DNA of 64,000 nt, from contig JAJFPB010000001.1 in NCBI GenBank assembly GCA_020881915.1, positions 6,448,001 to 6,512,000 on the forward strand, given 5' to 3'. The translations under genes were made by a program, and so were the position numbers. Shown piece after piece: positions 43,740-55,512 of the stretch. The DNA comes from Paramyrothecium sp. XJ0827 (Eukaryota > Ascomycota > Sordariomycetes > Hypocreales > Stachybotryaceae). Under the pieces are notes generated by a model. That model saw only the letters and a list, made by a program, of their open reading frames with translations. It made no database searches and was not told the DNA's origin. How positions within the stretch are numbered: the first letter of the stretch is position 1; every line of letters starts with the position of its first letter.

Positions 43740-43824
43740 GCCCGGTTAGCTCAATCGGTAGAGCGTGAGACTCTTAGGAGTACACGAAATCTCAAGGTTG
43801 CGGGTTCGACCCCCGCATCGGGCT
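43740..43824 (+). tRNA. tRNA-Lys (CTT) with a short intron
   Basis: The acceptor stem GCCCGGT pairs with ATCGGGC. The D-arm TAGCTCAATCGGTAGAGC is followed by the anticodon stem TGAGA/TCTCA around the loop with anticodon CTT. An intron of about 11-12 bases (GGAGTACACGA region) interrupts the loop one base 3' of the anticodon, the usual place. The T-arm is GCGGGTTCGACCCCCGC. The cloverleaf is complete. Confidence 0.94.
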
Positions 43825-44548
43825 TTTCCTATACAGCAACTTCGGTTGCGACCCTCGATGTACGATTGAGATGGTTGGGGTTCTCTGGCTGGTTCTTTTT
43901 TTGCGTGCTGGCCACAGCTGAACCCGTTGGGAACCCAGTTTTTCTTTTCTTTTTTTTTTGTGCAGTTTCTTGTCTGGAGCGAGCTACCCTACAGATTGGT
44001 TAATATGTGGCAACTGACGTGAAGTTTCGCTACACTCGTATTCAATCAAGAAACGTTTCAGTTATAGGAAAGGGCACGATTTACAATGCATGGAAGTAAA
44101 GCAGGTTGCAGCATCTTCACGCACTCAGCTGACTGAAGCAGTGAGCAATGTGAAAAGTGCAAGATCCACCTTCACGTAAATCTATGAGGAGCACCCACAC
44201 GTAAAGTCCTCGTGACAGCCGTATCTACAGTTGAGAGAAGCACAGGAGTTTCTTGTGGGAATTGACAATGAGAAGATCCTTGCAAAGTATCCAAGACTGA
44301 GGGAGAAGAAAGTCTTTGCTTGATCCTTTACAAATCTTTTGCTGTCATCCTCTTGTGTGAACCACAAGCTGAAATCCAAATACATCCCAGGCCCGCAAAT
44401 CTCCTCCATGTTGCTCGCTTGCTACATCTTCAGGATTCGTAATCGGCTCGTTCCCACTCCAATTCAAGTCGATCTAAGCCATTACTGGGTTGCTCGGGAG
44501 AGAACCGCGTGCCTGCACCCCCAGCGCTGATCGCCCGCTCCCAGAATC
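43825..44548. other. Spacer between tRNA-Lys and hydrolase gene
   Basis: About 720 bases containing T-rich runs near 43909 and 43956 (possible Pol III stop region) and a 75-codon minus-strand frame at 44182-44409 with a Cys-rich end that I do not support as a gene. The promoter of the downstream hydrolase lies at the end. Confidence 0.4.
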
Positions 44549-45403
44549 ATGGCTAGCAGCGCCCCCACCAGCTCCTTCGGCCCCGTCCACGTCGTCGAGC
44601 CCACGGCGCCGCACACCCACACCGCCGTCTTCCTCCACGGCCGCGGCAGCACCGGCGACGAGTTCGCCGACGAGCTCTTCGAGGCCAGCCTGTCGAGCCG
44701 CCAGACGCTCGCGCAGAGCCTCCCCGGCTGGCGGTGGGTCTTCCCCTCCTCCGGCGCGACGTGGAGCCCCGTCTTCCAGGAGGACATGCCGACCTGGTTC
44801 GAGGCGCACTCTCTCACGGACGTCACGGCTCGGCAGGACCTGCAGGAAGCCGGCATCAGGAGCAGCGTGGAGTATCTCAACGCCCTGCTGGACGACGAGG
44901 TTGAGCGGTTGGAGGGGCGGGCGGACAGGCTTGTGCTCGGCGGCATTAGCCAGGGCGCGGCGGTCGGCTTGTGGGCGCTGCTGTGCCGAAGCAGGACGCC
45001 AGGCAGACTGGGAGCTTTCATAGGAGCGAGCACATGGCTCCCCTTTGCCGCTGAGATCCTCTCGTACCACGACCGAGAAACCGCACCGGGCACTGACAGC
45101 CGCCAAGACGAGCCACGGAGGAGCGGCGCAGCACAAGCCTTCGTAGCAAGCATGGTGCCCGAGCCCGCAGCCCACGTTCCCGACGCGCAGCGACCCTCAA
45201 CGCCAGTCTTCCTCGGCCACGGCGCCGACGACGCATTCATGGACGTCGAGCACGGCCGCCGGGCCAAGGAGGTGCTCGGGCGGCTCGGGTTCCAGGTCGA
45301 GTGGAGGGAGTACGAGGGCGCCGAGCAGGAGGGCCACTGGCTGAAGGAGCCGGAGGAGCTGGACGACATTTTGAGGTTTTTGCAGGCTCAGGTTCAAGTC
45401 TAA
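44549..45403 (+). CDS. Acyl-protein-thioesterase-like alpha/beta hydrolase
   Basis: Single exon, 284 aa, very GC-rich. Phospholipase/carboxylesterase (APT) family layout: the oxyanion motif VFLHGRGSTGDE at about residues 27-38, the nucleophile elbow GGISQGAAVG (Ser), the acid HGADDAFMD and His in EGHWLKEPEEL. APT enzymes remove palmitate from proteins or hydrolyse lysophospholipids in the cytosol. This one is longer than classic APT1 (about 230 aa), with an insert of about 40 residues before the acid motif, so it belongs to a divergent fungal group of unknown substrate. No signal peptide. Confidence 0.9.
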   Translation: MASSAPTSSFGPVHVVEPTAPHTHTAVFLHGRGSTGDEFADELFEASLSSRQTLAQSLPGWRWVFPSSGATWSPVFQEDMPTWFEAHSLTDVTARQDLQEAGIRSSVEYLNALLDDEVERLEGRADRLVLGGISQGAAVGLWALLCRSRTPGRLGAFIGASTWLPFAAEILSYHDRETAPGTDSRQDEPRRSGAAQAFVASMVPEPAAHVPDAQRPSTPVFLGHGADDAFMDVEHGRRAKEVLGRLGFQVEWREYEGAEQEGHWLKEPEELDDILRFLQAQVQV

Positions 45404-45850
45404 CGTCGTCGAAAGAAGCGGAGAGCAGAAGCCCTCCAACGTTTTTACATGTTCCCTTGGTCGAGGCAGTAAATCCGGCGGTGTATGTGCAGCTCTTAGC
45501 GATGATTCCAAGCCCAATACAGCGAGGTAGCTTCAATTCACTCGTAAATCTACTCCATTGGACGAGCTCAAAGATTCTGGCCGAGAATGCTCATCATCGG
45601 CAGGAAAAAGATCACAAGAGCGATCTCATCAACCAGCACCTCTCCGGCTCCTCTCCACAACCGGTAGTGGTGGGGCCGATCGGCCCAAGGGTCCCAGTGA
45701 CGTGGACGTGGGGTTAAGGTTCTCAAGACGTGCCGCGTCCCACCTCAATCCCATCTCAATTCAGCCCCCAGCCTCCATTCACACCTGAATCTCTCCTCCT
45801 AAGAACTCACACTCGGCCCGCCAAAACACATAGAAATAGAATCATTCAAC
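45404..45850. other. Spacer between hydrolase and nicotinamidase
   Basis: About 450 bases; no gene. Both neighbours are on the plus strand, so this should contain the hydrolase 3' end and the nicotinamidase promoter. Confidence 0.4.
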
Positions 45851-46666
45851 ATGGTTGGCTCAAAGTTCAAAGCCGCCCTCATCGTAGTGGACTTTCAGGA
45901 AGACTTCTGCCCGCCCGTAGGTAGACCGCCTTCCCTCACCACCACTTCATCTCCATCTCCATCCCGTCTTGGCCATGCTCACGTGCCACCTCTCCCGAAG
46001 CCATTGCGCACATATTTGGTTAACGAGCCCTCCTAGAACGGATCCCTAGCCGTTCCCGACGGCCGTGCCATCGCTCCGACCGTCAACGCCCTTCTCGCGC
46101 TCCCCTTCGCCCTCAAGCTCGCCACCCGCGACTGGCATCCCCGCTCGCACGTCTCCTTTGCCGCCAACCACCCCGACGCTGAGCCCTTTACCTCGTCCAC
46201 CACCATCGTCCATCCGGACGATGACCCCGAGGGAAATGCCGCACGCTCCTACACCACTACGCTCTGGCCCGTCCACTGCGTCCAGGACACCCCCGGCGCC
46301 CAGCTCGTCCCGGAGCTCCACGCGACCCGCCTTCACGGCGTCATCGACAAGGGCACCCACTCCGGCGTGGAAATGTACTCGGCCTTCTACGACCCCTTGC
46401 GCGTCAGCGACAGCGGCCTCGCGGCGAGGCTGCACGGAGAGGGTGTCACGGATGTCTACGTCGTCGGCCTGGCCTCCGACTACTGCGTCAAGGCGACGGC
46501 CGAGAATGCGGCGGAAGAGGGCTTCAACAGCTTCATCGTCGAGCAGGGCACCCGGCCCGTCATGCCAGACAAGTGGGAGGAATGCAAGAAGGACATCGTG
46601 GCCAAGGGAATCAAGCTGATTTCCGAAGACGGGCCTGAAGTGAAGCGAGTAAAAGATACCCAATAA
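45851..46666 (+). CDS. PNC1: Nicotinamidase (isochorismatase-like hydrolase)
   Basis: Converts nicotinamide to nicotinate in the NAD salvage pathway. Exons 45851-45916 and 46037-46666 join in phase to 231 aa; the intron is 120 nt. The catalytic triad is visible: Asp in IVVDFQEDFC, Lys in GVIDKGTHSGVEMYSAF, and the nucleophile Cys in VGLASDYCVKATAENA. The Zn-binding motif is TRDWHPRSHVSFA, and HCVQDTPGAQLV is the usual segment between them. Length and order match Pnc1. No lesion. The symbol is by family resemblance to yeast PNC1. Confidence 0.94.
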
Positions 46667-47012
46667 CCCTCGAATTTCACGGCATCAACATGTCTTGAGA
46701 CCACTGATGATAGGCGTCAAATAATGAATATAATAGCGGCTCATAAACTAAAACAAAGGATGCATTTTATGTGTATCAATATGTATATGAAGGGACGTCC
46801 ATCCCCAGCCTTCCGGCCTTCCACGTCTATGTGACTTAAGCGTCCGTTGCAAACCATCCAAAATGCGTTAACTCCATGCTTGTAACCTTGGCCGGTCCAT
46901 CCGCCGATGCGTTGCATCATGCACGATCCGGCCACGCGCTTGCCCGACTATAGGGAAAGTAGTGAATGAACAAGGCCTATTAATTAGTGGCCTTTGATCT
47001 TGATATCTTAGC
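46667..47012. other. Convergent spacer
   Basis: About 350 bases between the nicotinamidase stop and the HMG-CoA reductase stop, which face each other. AT-rich near 46730; no gene supported. Confidence 0.4.
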
Positions 47013-50000
47013 TCATCGCCTCGCTCGCTCCTTGGCAGCAGCGCTCAGCGAAGCGGTGGAGCCCGATCCGTTCGACGTGGCCATCGTGAGATTGGTCATG
47101 GACGGAGCAGGCGTGGTGGTCCGCGAAGGCGCGGCGGAGGGCGCGGCGCTGCGGTTGTGCTGCATGTGCGCCTTGACCAGGTGGCCAGCCGCGAGAGCAC
47201 TGCAGAGCGACAGCTCACCGGCTAGTACGGCGGCGCCAATGATGCGGGCAAGACGGCGAGCGTTCTCGCCAGGAGTGGTTGGGTGCGAGCCCCTGACGCC
47301 AAGCATATCCAGCATGGCGCTCTGAGGCTCGAGAATGGTACCACCTCCCAGGGTGCCGACCTCGAGCGAGGGCATCGAGACGGAAATCTGGAGAGATCCA
47401 TGAAGGCTAGACAAAGCTTGTTAGTAATCGTTGCAAGAGAGGAGGCAGTTCAAAAGGACACTTACTTCTTCATGATGGTAATACAGTTGGCGCTTTCAAC
47501 AACCTGGGCAGGATCCTGGCCGGTTGCAAGGAAGAGAGCGGCGACGATGTTGGCAGCGTGAGCGTTGAAACCACCCACGGACGCAGCCATGGCCGATCCA
47601 ATCAAGTTCTTGGATATGTTGAGCTCCACCAGGGAGTCCACGTCACTCTTGAGCACGCTCCTGACGACGTCGGCGGGAATGATGGCCTCGGCAACGATGC
47701 CCTTGCCACGACCGTCGATCCAGTTGATGGCGGCGGCCTTCTTGTCGATACAGTAGTTTCCGGACACCGAGACGATGGCCATGTCATCAAAACCTTCCTC
47801 GGTGGACATGACGTGCAGAGCGTGCTCAACGCCCTTGGAAATCATGTTCATGCCCATGGCATCGCCGGTTGTGGTCTTGAATCGGATGTAGAGGTTCGTG
47901 CCAGCCAAGGCCGTCTTCATTGACTGGAGTCGTGCAAATCGACTGGTCGAGTTGAAAGCCTTCTTCATGGATGCCTGACCAGCCTCCGAGTCGAGCCACT
48001 GCTTGGCGGCACCTGCACGCTCCAGAGTCTCAAAGGTGACGCAAGGACCACGGGTCATACCATCTGCGGTGAGCACGGTGATGGCACCACCACCAGCGTT
48101 GATAGCCTTGCAACCACGGCTGGTACTGGCAACAAGCACACCTTCCGTAGTCGCCATGGGGATGAAGTAGCTCTGACCATCAATCACCAGAGGTCCAGCG
48201 ACACCTACGGGAAGGGGCATGTAACCGATGACGTTCTCGCAGCACGCGCCGTGCACACGCTCCCAGTTGTAGTTCTGGTAGGGGAGCTTAGAGTACTCCA
48301 GCAGGTTGGTGAGCTGTGACGTAGCCTTGGTACGAGCGATAATGCTTCGCCTGACCTTGACGGCTCGGGTCATGTCCCGGAGACTCTTTTCAAGTGCGTA
48401 ACCGGGGATCTTACCACGTAAGGACATGGTAACAACTTCCTCGTCGGACAGTTCGTGGGTTCGCTTCTCCGACAATAGCTTCTCCAGTTCCTCAATGCTG
48501 CGGTGGGGGCCTGCGGGCGTTGATGGTTTCGGGACCTTGGTGATGAGAAGGCCGTCTCCTTCCTCGTCGCTAATGGCAGGGGTTGCCGGCTCGGTTCGCT
48601 GGGGGGTGGGGGGCACGTACTCGCCGAGGGGCAGGGTAGCAAGGCCAGTGTCGTTGAACCGCTGGGCACGAGCGAGCTCCTTGCGGTCGATGGTCTGGTT
48701 GGGAACATTAGGGTCCTTGATGCCCCACCTGGCCACGTTGAAGAGGTAGCCGTTGAGACCAATGCTAAGGGCAAGAGCAACGATGATCCATTTCGAGAGA
48801 ACGGGATCCTCCAGACTCTTGAGGAGACTGCCGACCATGCGACCGCCGACGCCGTAGTCCTCGAAATGAGCGATGCCCCCGTCGACAGTAGCACCACCAG
48901 CAATTGGGCCAGTAAGAGCATAGTGGATGGAGGGGAACTCAAGCTCGTACTTGATGGGAGTCAGGACGGTGACGAAGGTAGGGCTGCCGTTCTTCTTGGC
49001 AGCGGCCAGGATGGCGCCCAGGCCGTTGGAGGCAACCTTGAAAGGGTCGACGGGGGGCGTGGAAACGACACCTCCCAGGCCGCCAGCCCAGGAGCGCAGG
49101 TTAGACAGGGAGGCTGCGCTGCGGAAGGGGATGGTGCAGATGTTGATGACATTAACAAGGATGAAGCCAGACACCATCAGAACCTTGAACTTGGGCACAC
49201 TGCCGCTCTGGACCTTGCGGCCGAAGAGGGACAGCTCCTTTGACTCCTGGCCGTCAACACGAGGCCAGTCGTCGTTGCTCTTGGCGACGTTCTCGGCAAC
49301 TCGGCGGCTGACACCATCGTCCTCGAGGGCCATGCGCATCTCGACGTGGCGCTTGATACGGTTGATCTCGAGCTTGATGCTCAGAATGGCGGTGTAAAAG
49401 GTGAAGAGGAGGATGCAGTCGAAGAAAAGAATCCAGGCAGCGAGGAAGCAGAATTGCTGGAGACCTCCCTGAACGCCCGAGGCAGCGCCCAGGACGAGGA
49501 TGACAATCTCAATGGCATAATCACGGATGATCTCGAAGCCCTTCTCCTTGATGGCGGCCTGAATGGCGTACTGGATGACGTTCTGCGCGTCGTTGGACTT
49601 GCCGTTGCCGTTGTCCTGGTTGCGGGCCCGGCGATGCTCAATAGCGTGGGACAGGACCGCGCGCGTAAGAATAATGTTCTTCTCAAAACCCACAGTGACG
49701 ACCAGGAAAGGCAAACCCTCGGATAGAAGGATGATGCTGATGGGCACACCGAGGTGAGTGGTGACAGCCAGGCCGAAGAGGAAGGCGAAAACGGAGGAGA
49801 ACAAGGTGCTCATGGCGAGCCAGAAGTGAGAGCCCATGCGGCGCATGGAGAGGAACAGCGAGACAAAGGTGAGGTGCATGGAAACGTAGCCGAGGAACAT
49901 GATGATGATGTCGAGCGTCTCGGCGTTCTTGAGCAGGTCGAGGAACTCGGACCAGGCGTTGGAGGCCCACTGAACAACCGAGTTGCGGCTGGTGACCTTG

Positions 50001-50626
50001 GCAGCCTTCATGATCCACATCTTCTTCTCGCGGCCGTGTCGCGTGAGCGTCTCCTCGGCATCCTCGTTAGGGATCTCCTGGGCAGCGGTGATGAAGTTGG
50101 CGGCCTGCTTGTAGGGAAGGGCGTAGGTGAGGATGGTATCTTGGGAATAGGTGGTCAGGGTGTTTTCGGTAGAGGGCAGCAGGGTGACGGAGACGTTCTG
50201 GGGCGCGGGAATGGCGTCGGGCAGGGGCGCGTTGCTCGGCGACTCGCTCGAGAGGGTATCGGGGAAGACGAGGGTTATGAGAGCGAGGTGGTCGTCGTCG
50301 GCAGAAGGCTGGGACTGCTCAACGGCCTGCCACTTCCAGGCGGTGTCGCAGCCGGCACGCAGAACCCTGCTGCCGTCGAGCAGCGAGGACCAGTCGGCCT
50401 TGCCAACGGACGAGGAGGCATCGAAGAGGCTGTCCTGGAGCAGGCCGATGTAGGAGGTGCTGGCGAGGAAGGCAACGGCGACGACGGTATGGATGGGGTG
50501 CGAGACGGCCGTCTTGGTGAAGGTCTGGAGCAGGGGCGTGACCTTCTTGTTGATCCAGGAGGGAGCGGGAGCAGCCTTGGGCTGGGCGGGCTGGCCGCGG
50601 AAGCGCTCCGGCAGCCAGGCGGACAT
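47013..50626 (-). CDS. hmgR: HMG-CoA reductase
   Basis: Rate-limiting enzyme of the mevalonate and ergosterol pathway, in the ER membrane. Two exons, 50626-47466 and 47406-47013, join in phase to 1184 aa with a 59 nt intron. The N-terminal half has a membrane segment near residue 45 and a sterol-sensing-like domain around residues 230-420 ([37 protein letters not shown]). The catalytic half has [56 protein letters not shown] and the C-terminal His in HMQHNRSA. A Ser/Thr/Ala-rich tail of about 45 residues follows. No lesion. It could serve primary sterol synthesis; no terpene cluster is visible nearby. Confidence 0.96.
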
Positions 50627-51330
50627 GTTGAAGGTGTTTTGGCGTCGGTATCGACGAAGAGCGGTGCAGGAGGTTCGGCGAGCGCAGGCTACGACATTGA
50701 TCGGGCAGGCGGTCTCTTTTTTCTATTTTTCTCGAGGGCGGTGTCGGAGAAAGTTGCGGCCTAGGATGTGGGTGTAAGCACAAATTCGAGACCCCAGCGA
50801 AGAGTGCTCCGTGGACCCAGTAAAGTGGGAAGGCGAGGCACAAAATATGCCTGGAGCTTGAAGTTGGGAAACGAGAAGAGGTGGAGTGAGAATTGAACAG
50901 AGGGATTGAAGGAGTCTGAGTCTGAGTCTGAGTCGGGAGACTGAAGGGAAGGCAGATGCGTCGCGTTGGCTGGCTTACCTCGGTAGCTCTTGCACACTCC
51001 AGTCGAGTTGCGTTGCTTCACGGTGTGCGGCTCGTCTTCGTGCTCGTTTTCGCTGGGTGGGGGGAGATTTCCTCTTTTATTCTTTTTTTTTCTGCCCAGA
51101 TTTTTTGGTAAAGGGGGGGTGGAGGACCCTGTCGGTTTTGAGTTGGGAGCGAGCGCACTACGTGGGGAAGGGCGCTGCGCTGCACGGCTCGTCCGCTGTA
51201 CTGGGCGGTGAGAGAACAATAGGTTGCGCGGATGGGTTGTCGATGTTCGATGACGAAAGCCCAAGCCAACGCAGATTCCACGAGCCTGCAGCCTGTAGTC
51301 GAGGAGGCGGGGGGGGGGGGGGATCAATTG
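50627..51330. promoter_or_regulatory. HMG-CoA reductase upstream region with simple repeats
   Basis: 5' region of the reductase. It contains four copies of GAGTCT-type hexamer at 50911-50936 and a run of 14 G at 51309-51322, with T-rich and G-rich stretches around 51055-51125. The overlapping frames of up to 188 codons are low-complexity and not supported. No sterol-regulatory element is claimed. Confidence 0.5.
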
Positions 51331-53927
51331 GAATGGTGAGACAGTGCGAAGGTCTTGTTGAGGAAGAAAGAAAGGAGAGGAAGAAGGAAGAGGACGCTCA
51401 AAAGGATCGGAGAAGATGAGACGAAATAAAGAGATTGAACCAAGTCGTTAGTTTCTTGATGCAGTACATGAGGTACGTCGCGTACAGCGCACTTGGATGT
51501 ATCTGCCGCAGCGCATGTACCCGGGCCGTTACTTTAGTGTGTCTCTCGCCCCCCTCGGCCCCCCCCTGAGCTGAGAAGAACGAACCGTTCTGGCCATGAG
51601 CCTACGACGATAACAAATTTCCCAGCGATTGCGATAGAACGGCGGCGGCGGCAGGGGGGAAAATAGCCGGCAAATTGGGGCCCCACCAAGTCCTTGGATC
51701 GCCCCCAACGAGCAAACGGTACGCGGGAAGTACCTGCACGCACAAATCTGTATGAAAAGATACCCTCCGAGGACCCCAAGTCGTTTTCCATGACAGCTGG
51801 ATTTTTCGCCCCTCACCGCCTTGGGCACTAAAGGGGGGAGACCTTTTCGCCGTCACCAACCCGCGGGGCCTTCCAGGGCACGCGTTATCGCTGACGCTGG
51901 CTGCAATCAGGGCCTTCCACCCCCCATCGACTAATACCGTACCTTGCCCTGCCCTGCCTTGCCCTGCCTTGCCTTGCCTTGCCTTACCTTGCCTTGCCGG
52001 TACGGGTACGGGTACGCAGGGAAGCCATTGCAAAGTGTGATTAGGGCCCTCCAAGTGCATATGCGCCGCATCTATCCGGGATCTTCTGCCATTTGGAGTT
52101 AACCTTTCCAAGGGTCGATTGCGATTTCGAAACCGCGAGACTCCCATTTCCCTCTGCCCGGGTGTCAGCCCCGTTTGAATCTCCACCAGAGACCGAGATT
52201 GTGGAGACCACTTTATCAATCAACGCGACGCTGCTCCAAGCCACCGGGGGACCTCGCTGATCTTAGCTGTACAGATCATTCCGCCTCTTCGCTTCCACGC
52301 AAGAGCTTGCGACTGCTCGCCATGGTTCGACCACGGGCCCAGGCTGTGCTAGTATCCGTATCCGCGAATGAAGGTTTACAGCTACTCGTTTGAACCAATC
52401 CAATGCCTCACGAGTGCCGGCAGCTGACCATCTCTATGGCTGTGGCTGGGCTTATGCTGCGATGTGCCATGTCATGAATGTGAGTGCTTCGCATTCATCT
52501 CACCCGTCCGTGCTGCTGAAGAGCAACCGTATCCTGGTTTCGCATTTGCACGGCTTCACGATGCACCCCAAAACTCTCCGATCGCCGATGGCCTGCTAGC
52601 TCCATCTGCGCGCTCCACCACCCCTGGCCTGGCTGTAGAAGTAGATTAGCTCTCATATGCGTTACAAACGCGCAGTGCACGCAAAGCTCGTCTCAAGATC
52701 CCCTTCACGGCCTAAACCACCGAGTCCCCAAGGCTCGGTACGTATCGACGCAATGACACTCGAGCAGGGAAGACGCACATCATCTTGGATGCTTCTGCAT
52801 CCTTACAGTACCATCCCGTTTGTGGTCAATGCTCCTTGCAGCAGCCGGCGGCGGTAGTTAAATGCCAACCCTGGCTTGGCAGACCGGTTTTCGGTTAGTC
52901 CAATGCAAGCTGGGCCAAGCTTCACTTGCTCTTCTAGGCCGGGCTCCTGGCCGATCTGTGCCATGCAGATGGTAGTCATTCTCTGTCTGTTCAACAATCC
53001 TCGGCGGCCGGGCTAAAAACTCTTTACACGGTGGCGAGTGGTTGGTGACATACCTTACCTCACCTTACCCTCTCACCCGTGGCATTGACTATCGAGTATG
53101 CTCAAATATGCAACGATCGAGCAATGGGGCGCACTGACATTTTTTGAAGTGACCGATTACCGACAAGCTGTCAAAAAAGCCGAAGGCAATCCGCCGATGT
53201 GGATTACTCGTGAGAGACAGGCTTACTCTGCTACCGTGAAACAGCCCCATGCAAGAGCTTCTTTGGATGCTCCAGAAGTGTGAGGACGTTGAGATCCAGC
53301 TACCCTACACACATCTCTGGAAATTCCCATCCGTTTCACTCGGCACATTAGCCTTGAAAGCTTCCATCTTCTCGTTGTCTCCAGCTTCTGTCTCCAGGGT
53401 AGGGACCTATGTCCGATTACTCTACCCAGTTGAATACACTGCGATACTTGAACAATGGACACACCTATTGCTGGAGCTGATCATGATTCTATGAAAGACC
53501 ACCAGCAGGCATATAATGCATCCCACTAGTCCAAGCGGTCAGCTGACGCTTGTGGGAAGTGTCTGTTATGGAAGGTAGAGGCACAGTGACATGATATTTG
53601 AAGCCATAAGCTAAGCTGTCTTGCACATCCAGGTTGTGTGATACAAGTGTAAGCTGAGCCTCATGTAGCAAAACTCGCATTCTTACGTGATATTCCCCGT
53701 TCTTCTTATCTTTAGCCTCTAAGATCATCCCAGTGACTCAAAATTCGAGAGGGGCATCCAGTAATCCTGCCCTTTACGGATGCTGGGGATCCATGGATGA
53801 AGCTGCCTCAAGCTCTCGCAAACTCGACATAACCGGCAGTCAAACTCCGTCCATCTGAATGACCATTACAGATACGATTAAGTTTTATGTAAGTGGGTTT
53901 TAAGTCCGTAACATGGGATCTCATTGA
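51331..53927. other. 2.6 kb spacer with no supported gene
   Basis: Beyond the pentanucleotide repeat at 51942 I find only short frames without domains. The 205-codon minus-strand frame 51602-52219 is an artefact of the repeat (RQGKARQGKAGQGRAGQG). 53490-53900 is AT-leaning. No RNA gene recognised. Confidence 0.4.
51942..52016. repeat. (CCTTG)n / (CCCTG)n microsatellite and TACGGG triplicate
   Basis: About eleven imperfect pentamers of the CCTTG/CCCTG type at 51942-51997, directly followed by three TACGGG-like hexamers to 52016. Simple repeat in non-coding DNA. Confidence 0.9.
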
Positions 53928-55512
53928 TCAGAAAGAGTTTCGTCTCTGGTGCACTGAAACACTTGCAGTCACCGCCCTCTCTTCATCATGAAGTCTTGCT
54001 GTTGCTGTTAACTCCACTTCTGATCTCGATAGGGGCTTATACCGTAACAAACCGGACTTCTCGCCAAACGCAATCAAAAATGAAACCACCGAGCCCCAAA
54101 TGCTCCCCAGTGCGGTTATACCTCCGATCGTAGCTGCCAGTATCTGATCTAGATCACAGAAAGATACGTTTGGAGAGGGACCTAGGACCGCCTTAGGCAC
54201 TGCAAAGATCTTGATGGCATATGTTAATCCGAACCAAGGCGACACGAAAAATATTGCTGTTGCAAGGCTCAGAACACATGCAATAGCGAGGGAAATCAAA
54301 GCCATGACCATCAATCCAGAGTAATACAGCACTGAAGGTATGCGCCCCTCACTTCGCAGCCGATCCAGTCGGGTCGAATTCCACGCATAGTTCTTCAGGC
54401 CAAGGTAGAACAGGAACATAATTAGAATACAAATCTAAGGGACTATGAAATCATGCATCCGAGCGGTCAGATTGAATTCGCGAATTGGCCAGGTCAGCCA
54501 TCTGCCTTGGACAAAATGCAAGAGCTGGGTCGGCTTGCCTTGACTGGCAGCCGCACCCTGCATCCAGCCCATCCCCCAGGGATAACACATCCTTCTCGAG
54601 CAAGTCGTTTGGCTTGCAACCAAGCTTAGAGGCTCTCAGGCAAACACCGCGCTTCGAGGTGATTGTAACTCCGACAAATACTGTGATGATGACGGCTGCC
54701 GCCCTGAAAAGTGGCCGCCGAAGGTTGGGGGCTGCAGGATTGTTGAAGTAGATCTCACCTGCCAGAGAAGCTCCAATTATGCCGATGGCAACGCATATGA
54801 AGCTGTCCAGGACTCCCATAGCCGCACGGACGGTAAGAAGATGCGTTGCCTTGATAGAGTCGTACCCATGCGGTACCGCATCGGCGCTTGGCCAGGCCAA
54901 CACATCCATGGGGGACACTTTCTCCGCCCGCAATGAGATGTCGCCGATGGCGATCCAGACGACTACAACTGCCAGGATGAACTCAAAATCGGCCCGCAGA
55001 TGCCATCGCAGCACGAGAACGAGGCGGTGGCACACACGCCTGAGAGTCCACGACGACAAGGGGCAGGGTAAGCAAGTTCACCGGTTTTGGTGGGGGGATC
55101 CGCCTCAGCCCAGAGACCGTCGCTGCGAGGAGAGCGAGGTGCCAGGCCACCAGGACGCCCCAGCCGTAACACCCAGAGACAGCGACCTCTATGGTCGGAA
55201 GAGGCACAAACTCTTTGAAGCTTTGTTAGCTTGGCTCTGGCTGAGAGAGGTGCTGGATGGTGCAAGGCCGGTGCTCGACGGCATCGGAAGACTCACCAAA
55301 ATCTTGCATCTTGTACAATACGTTGAAGTGAGTTCCTCTCCAATACTCATAGATAGGGCTATTCTCGTCTTCGGAACATAATCTCCCCACTGCCTGAACG
55401 CCAATTGAGCGTTCTCATACCGTGAGCTTCCATCCTTATTCCGTTCTTCGCATTGGTCCCAAACACATTCCCATACGTCGTAGTGCGAGAAGTCCCACGG
55501 TCTCTCGGGCAC
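53928..55512 (-). pseudogene. Multi-span membrane protein gene, probably broken
   Basis: A first exon from the Met at 55512 (MPERPWDFSHYDVWECVWDQ) joins across a plausible intron to FVPLPTIEVAVSGCYGWGVL near 55200, with clear membrane helices. After about 55050 the coding continues in another frame (DFEFILAVVVVWIAIGDISL, then LDSFICVAIGIIGASLAGEI), with no clean intron between. Near 54560-54640 the frame changes again to GKPTQLLHFVQGRWLTWPIR, which runs into a TAG at about 54445-54450 and then continues in phase (FYLGLKNYAWNSTRLD and more helices) to 53928. Two unexplained phase changes and a stop (explained by CAG to TAG) point to decay; unrecognised introns could account for some. The family is a fungal membrane protein that I do not know. 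Confidence 0.6.

Noticed and set aside
43065..44003. Long overlapping frames on both strands around tRNA-Lys
   Set aside because: The plus frame reads through a tRNA gene, and composition explains their length.
44182..44409. 75-codon minus frame ending in a Cys-rich segment
   Set aside because: No signal peptide, no family resemblance; could be chance.
44474..45369. Minus-strand frames of 233 and 295 codons
   Set aside because: Antisense to the GC-rich hydrolase gene; Ala/Arg/Ser-rich and without domains.
49754..50764. 336-codon plus-strand frame opposite HMG-CoA reductase
   Set aside because: Low-complexity Gly/Glu/Val-rich translation made by the GC-rich antisense strand of a clear gene.
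50761..51327. 188-codon minus frame upstream of HMG-CoA reductase
   Set aside because: Low complexity over simple repeats; more likely 5' UTR or promoter.
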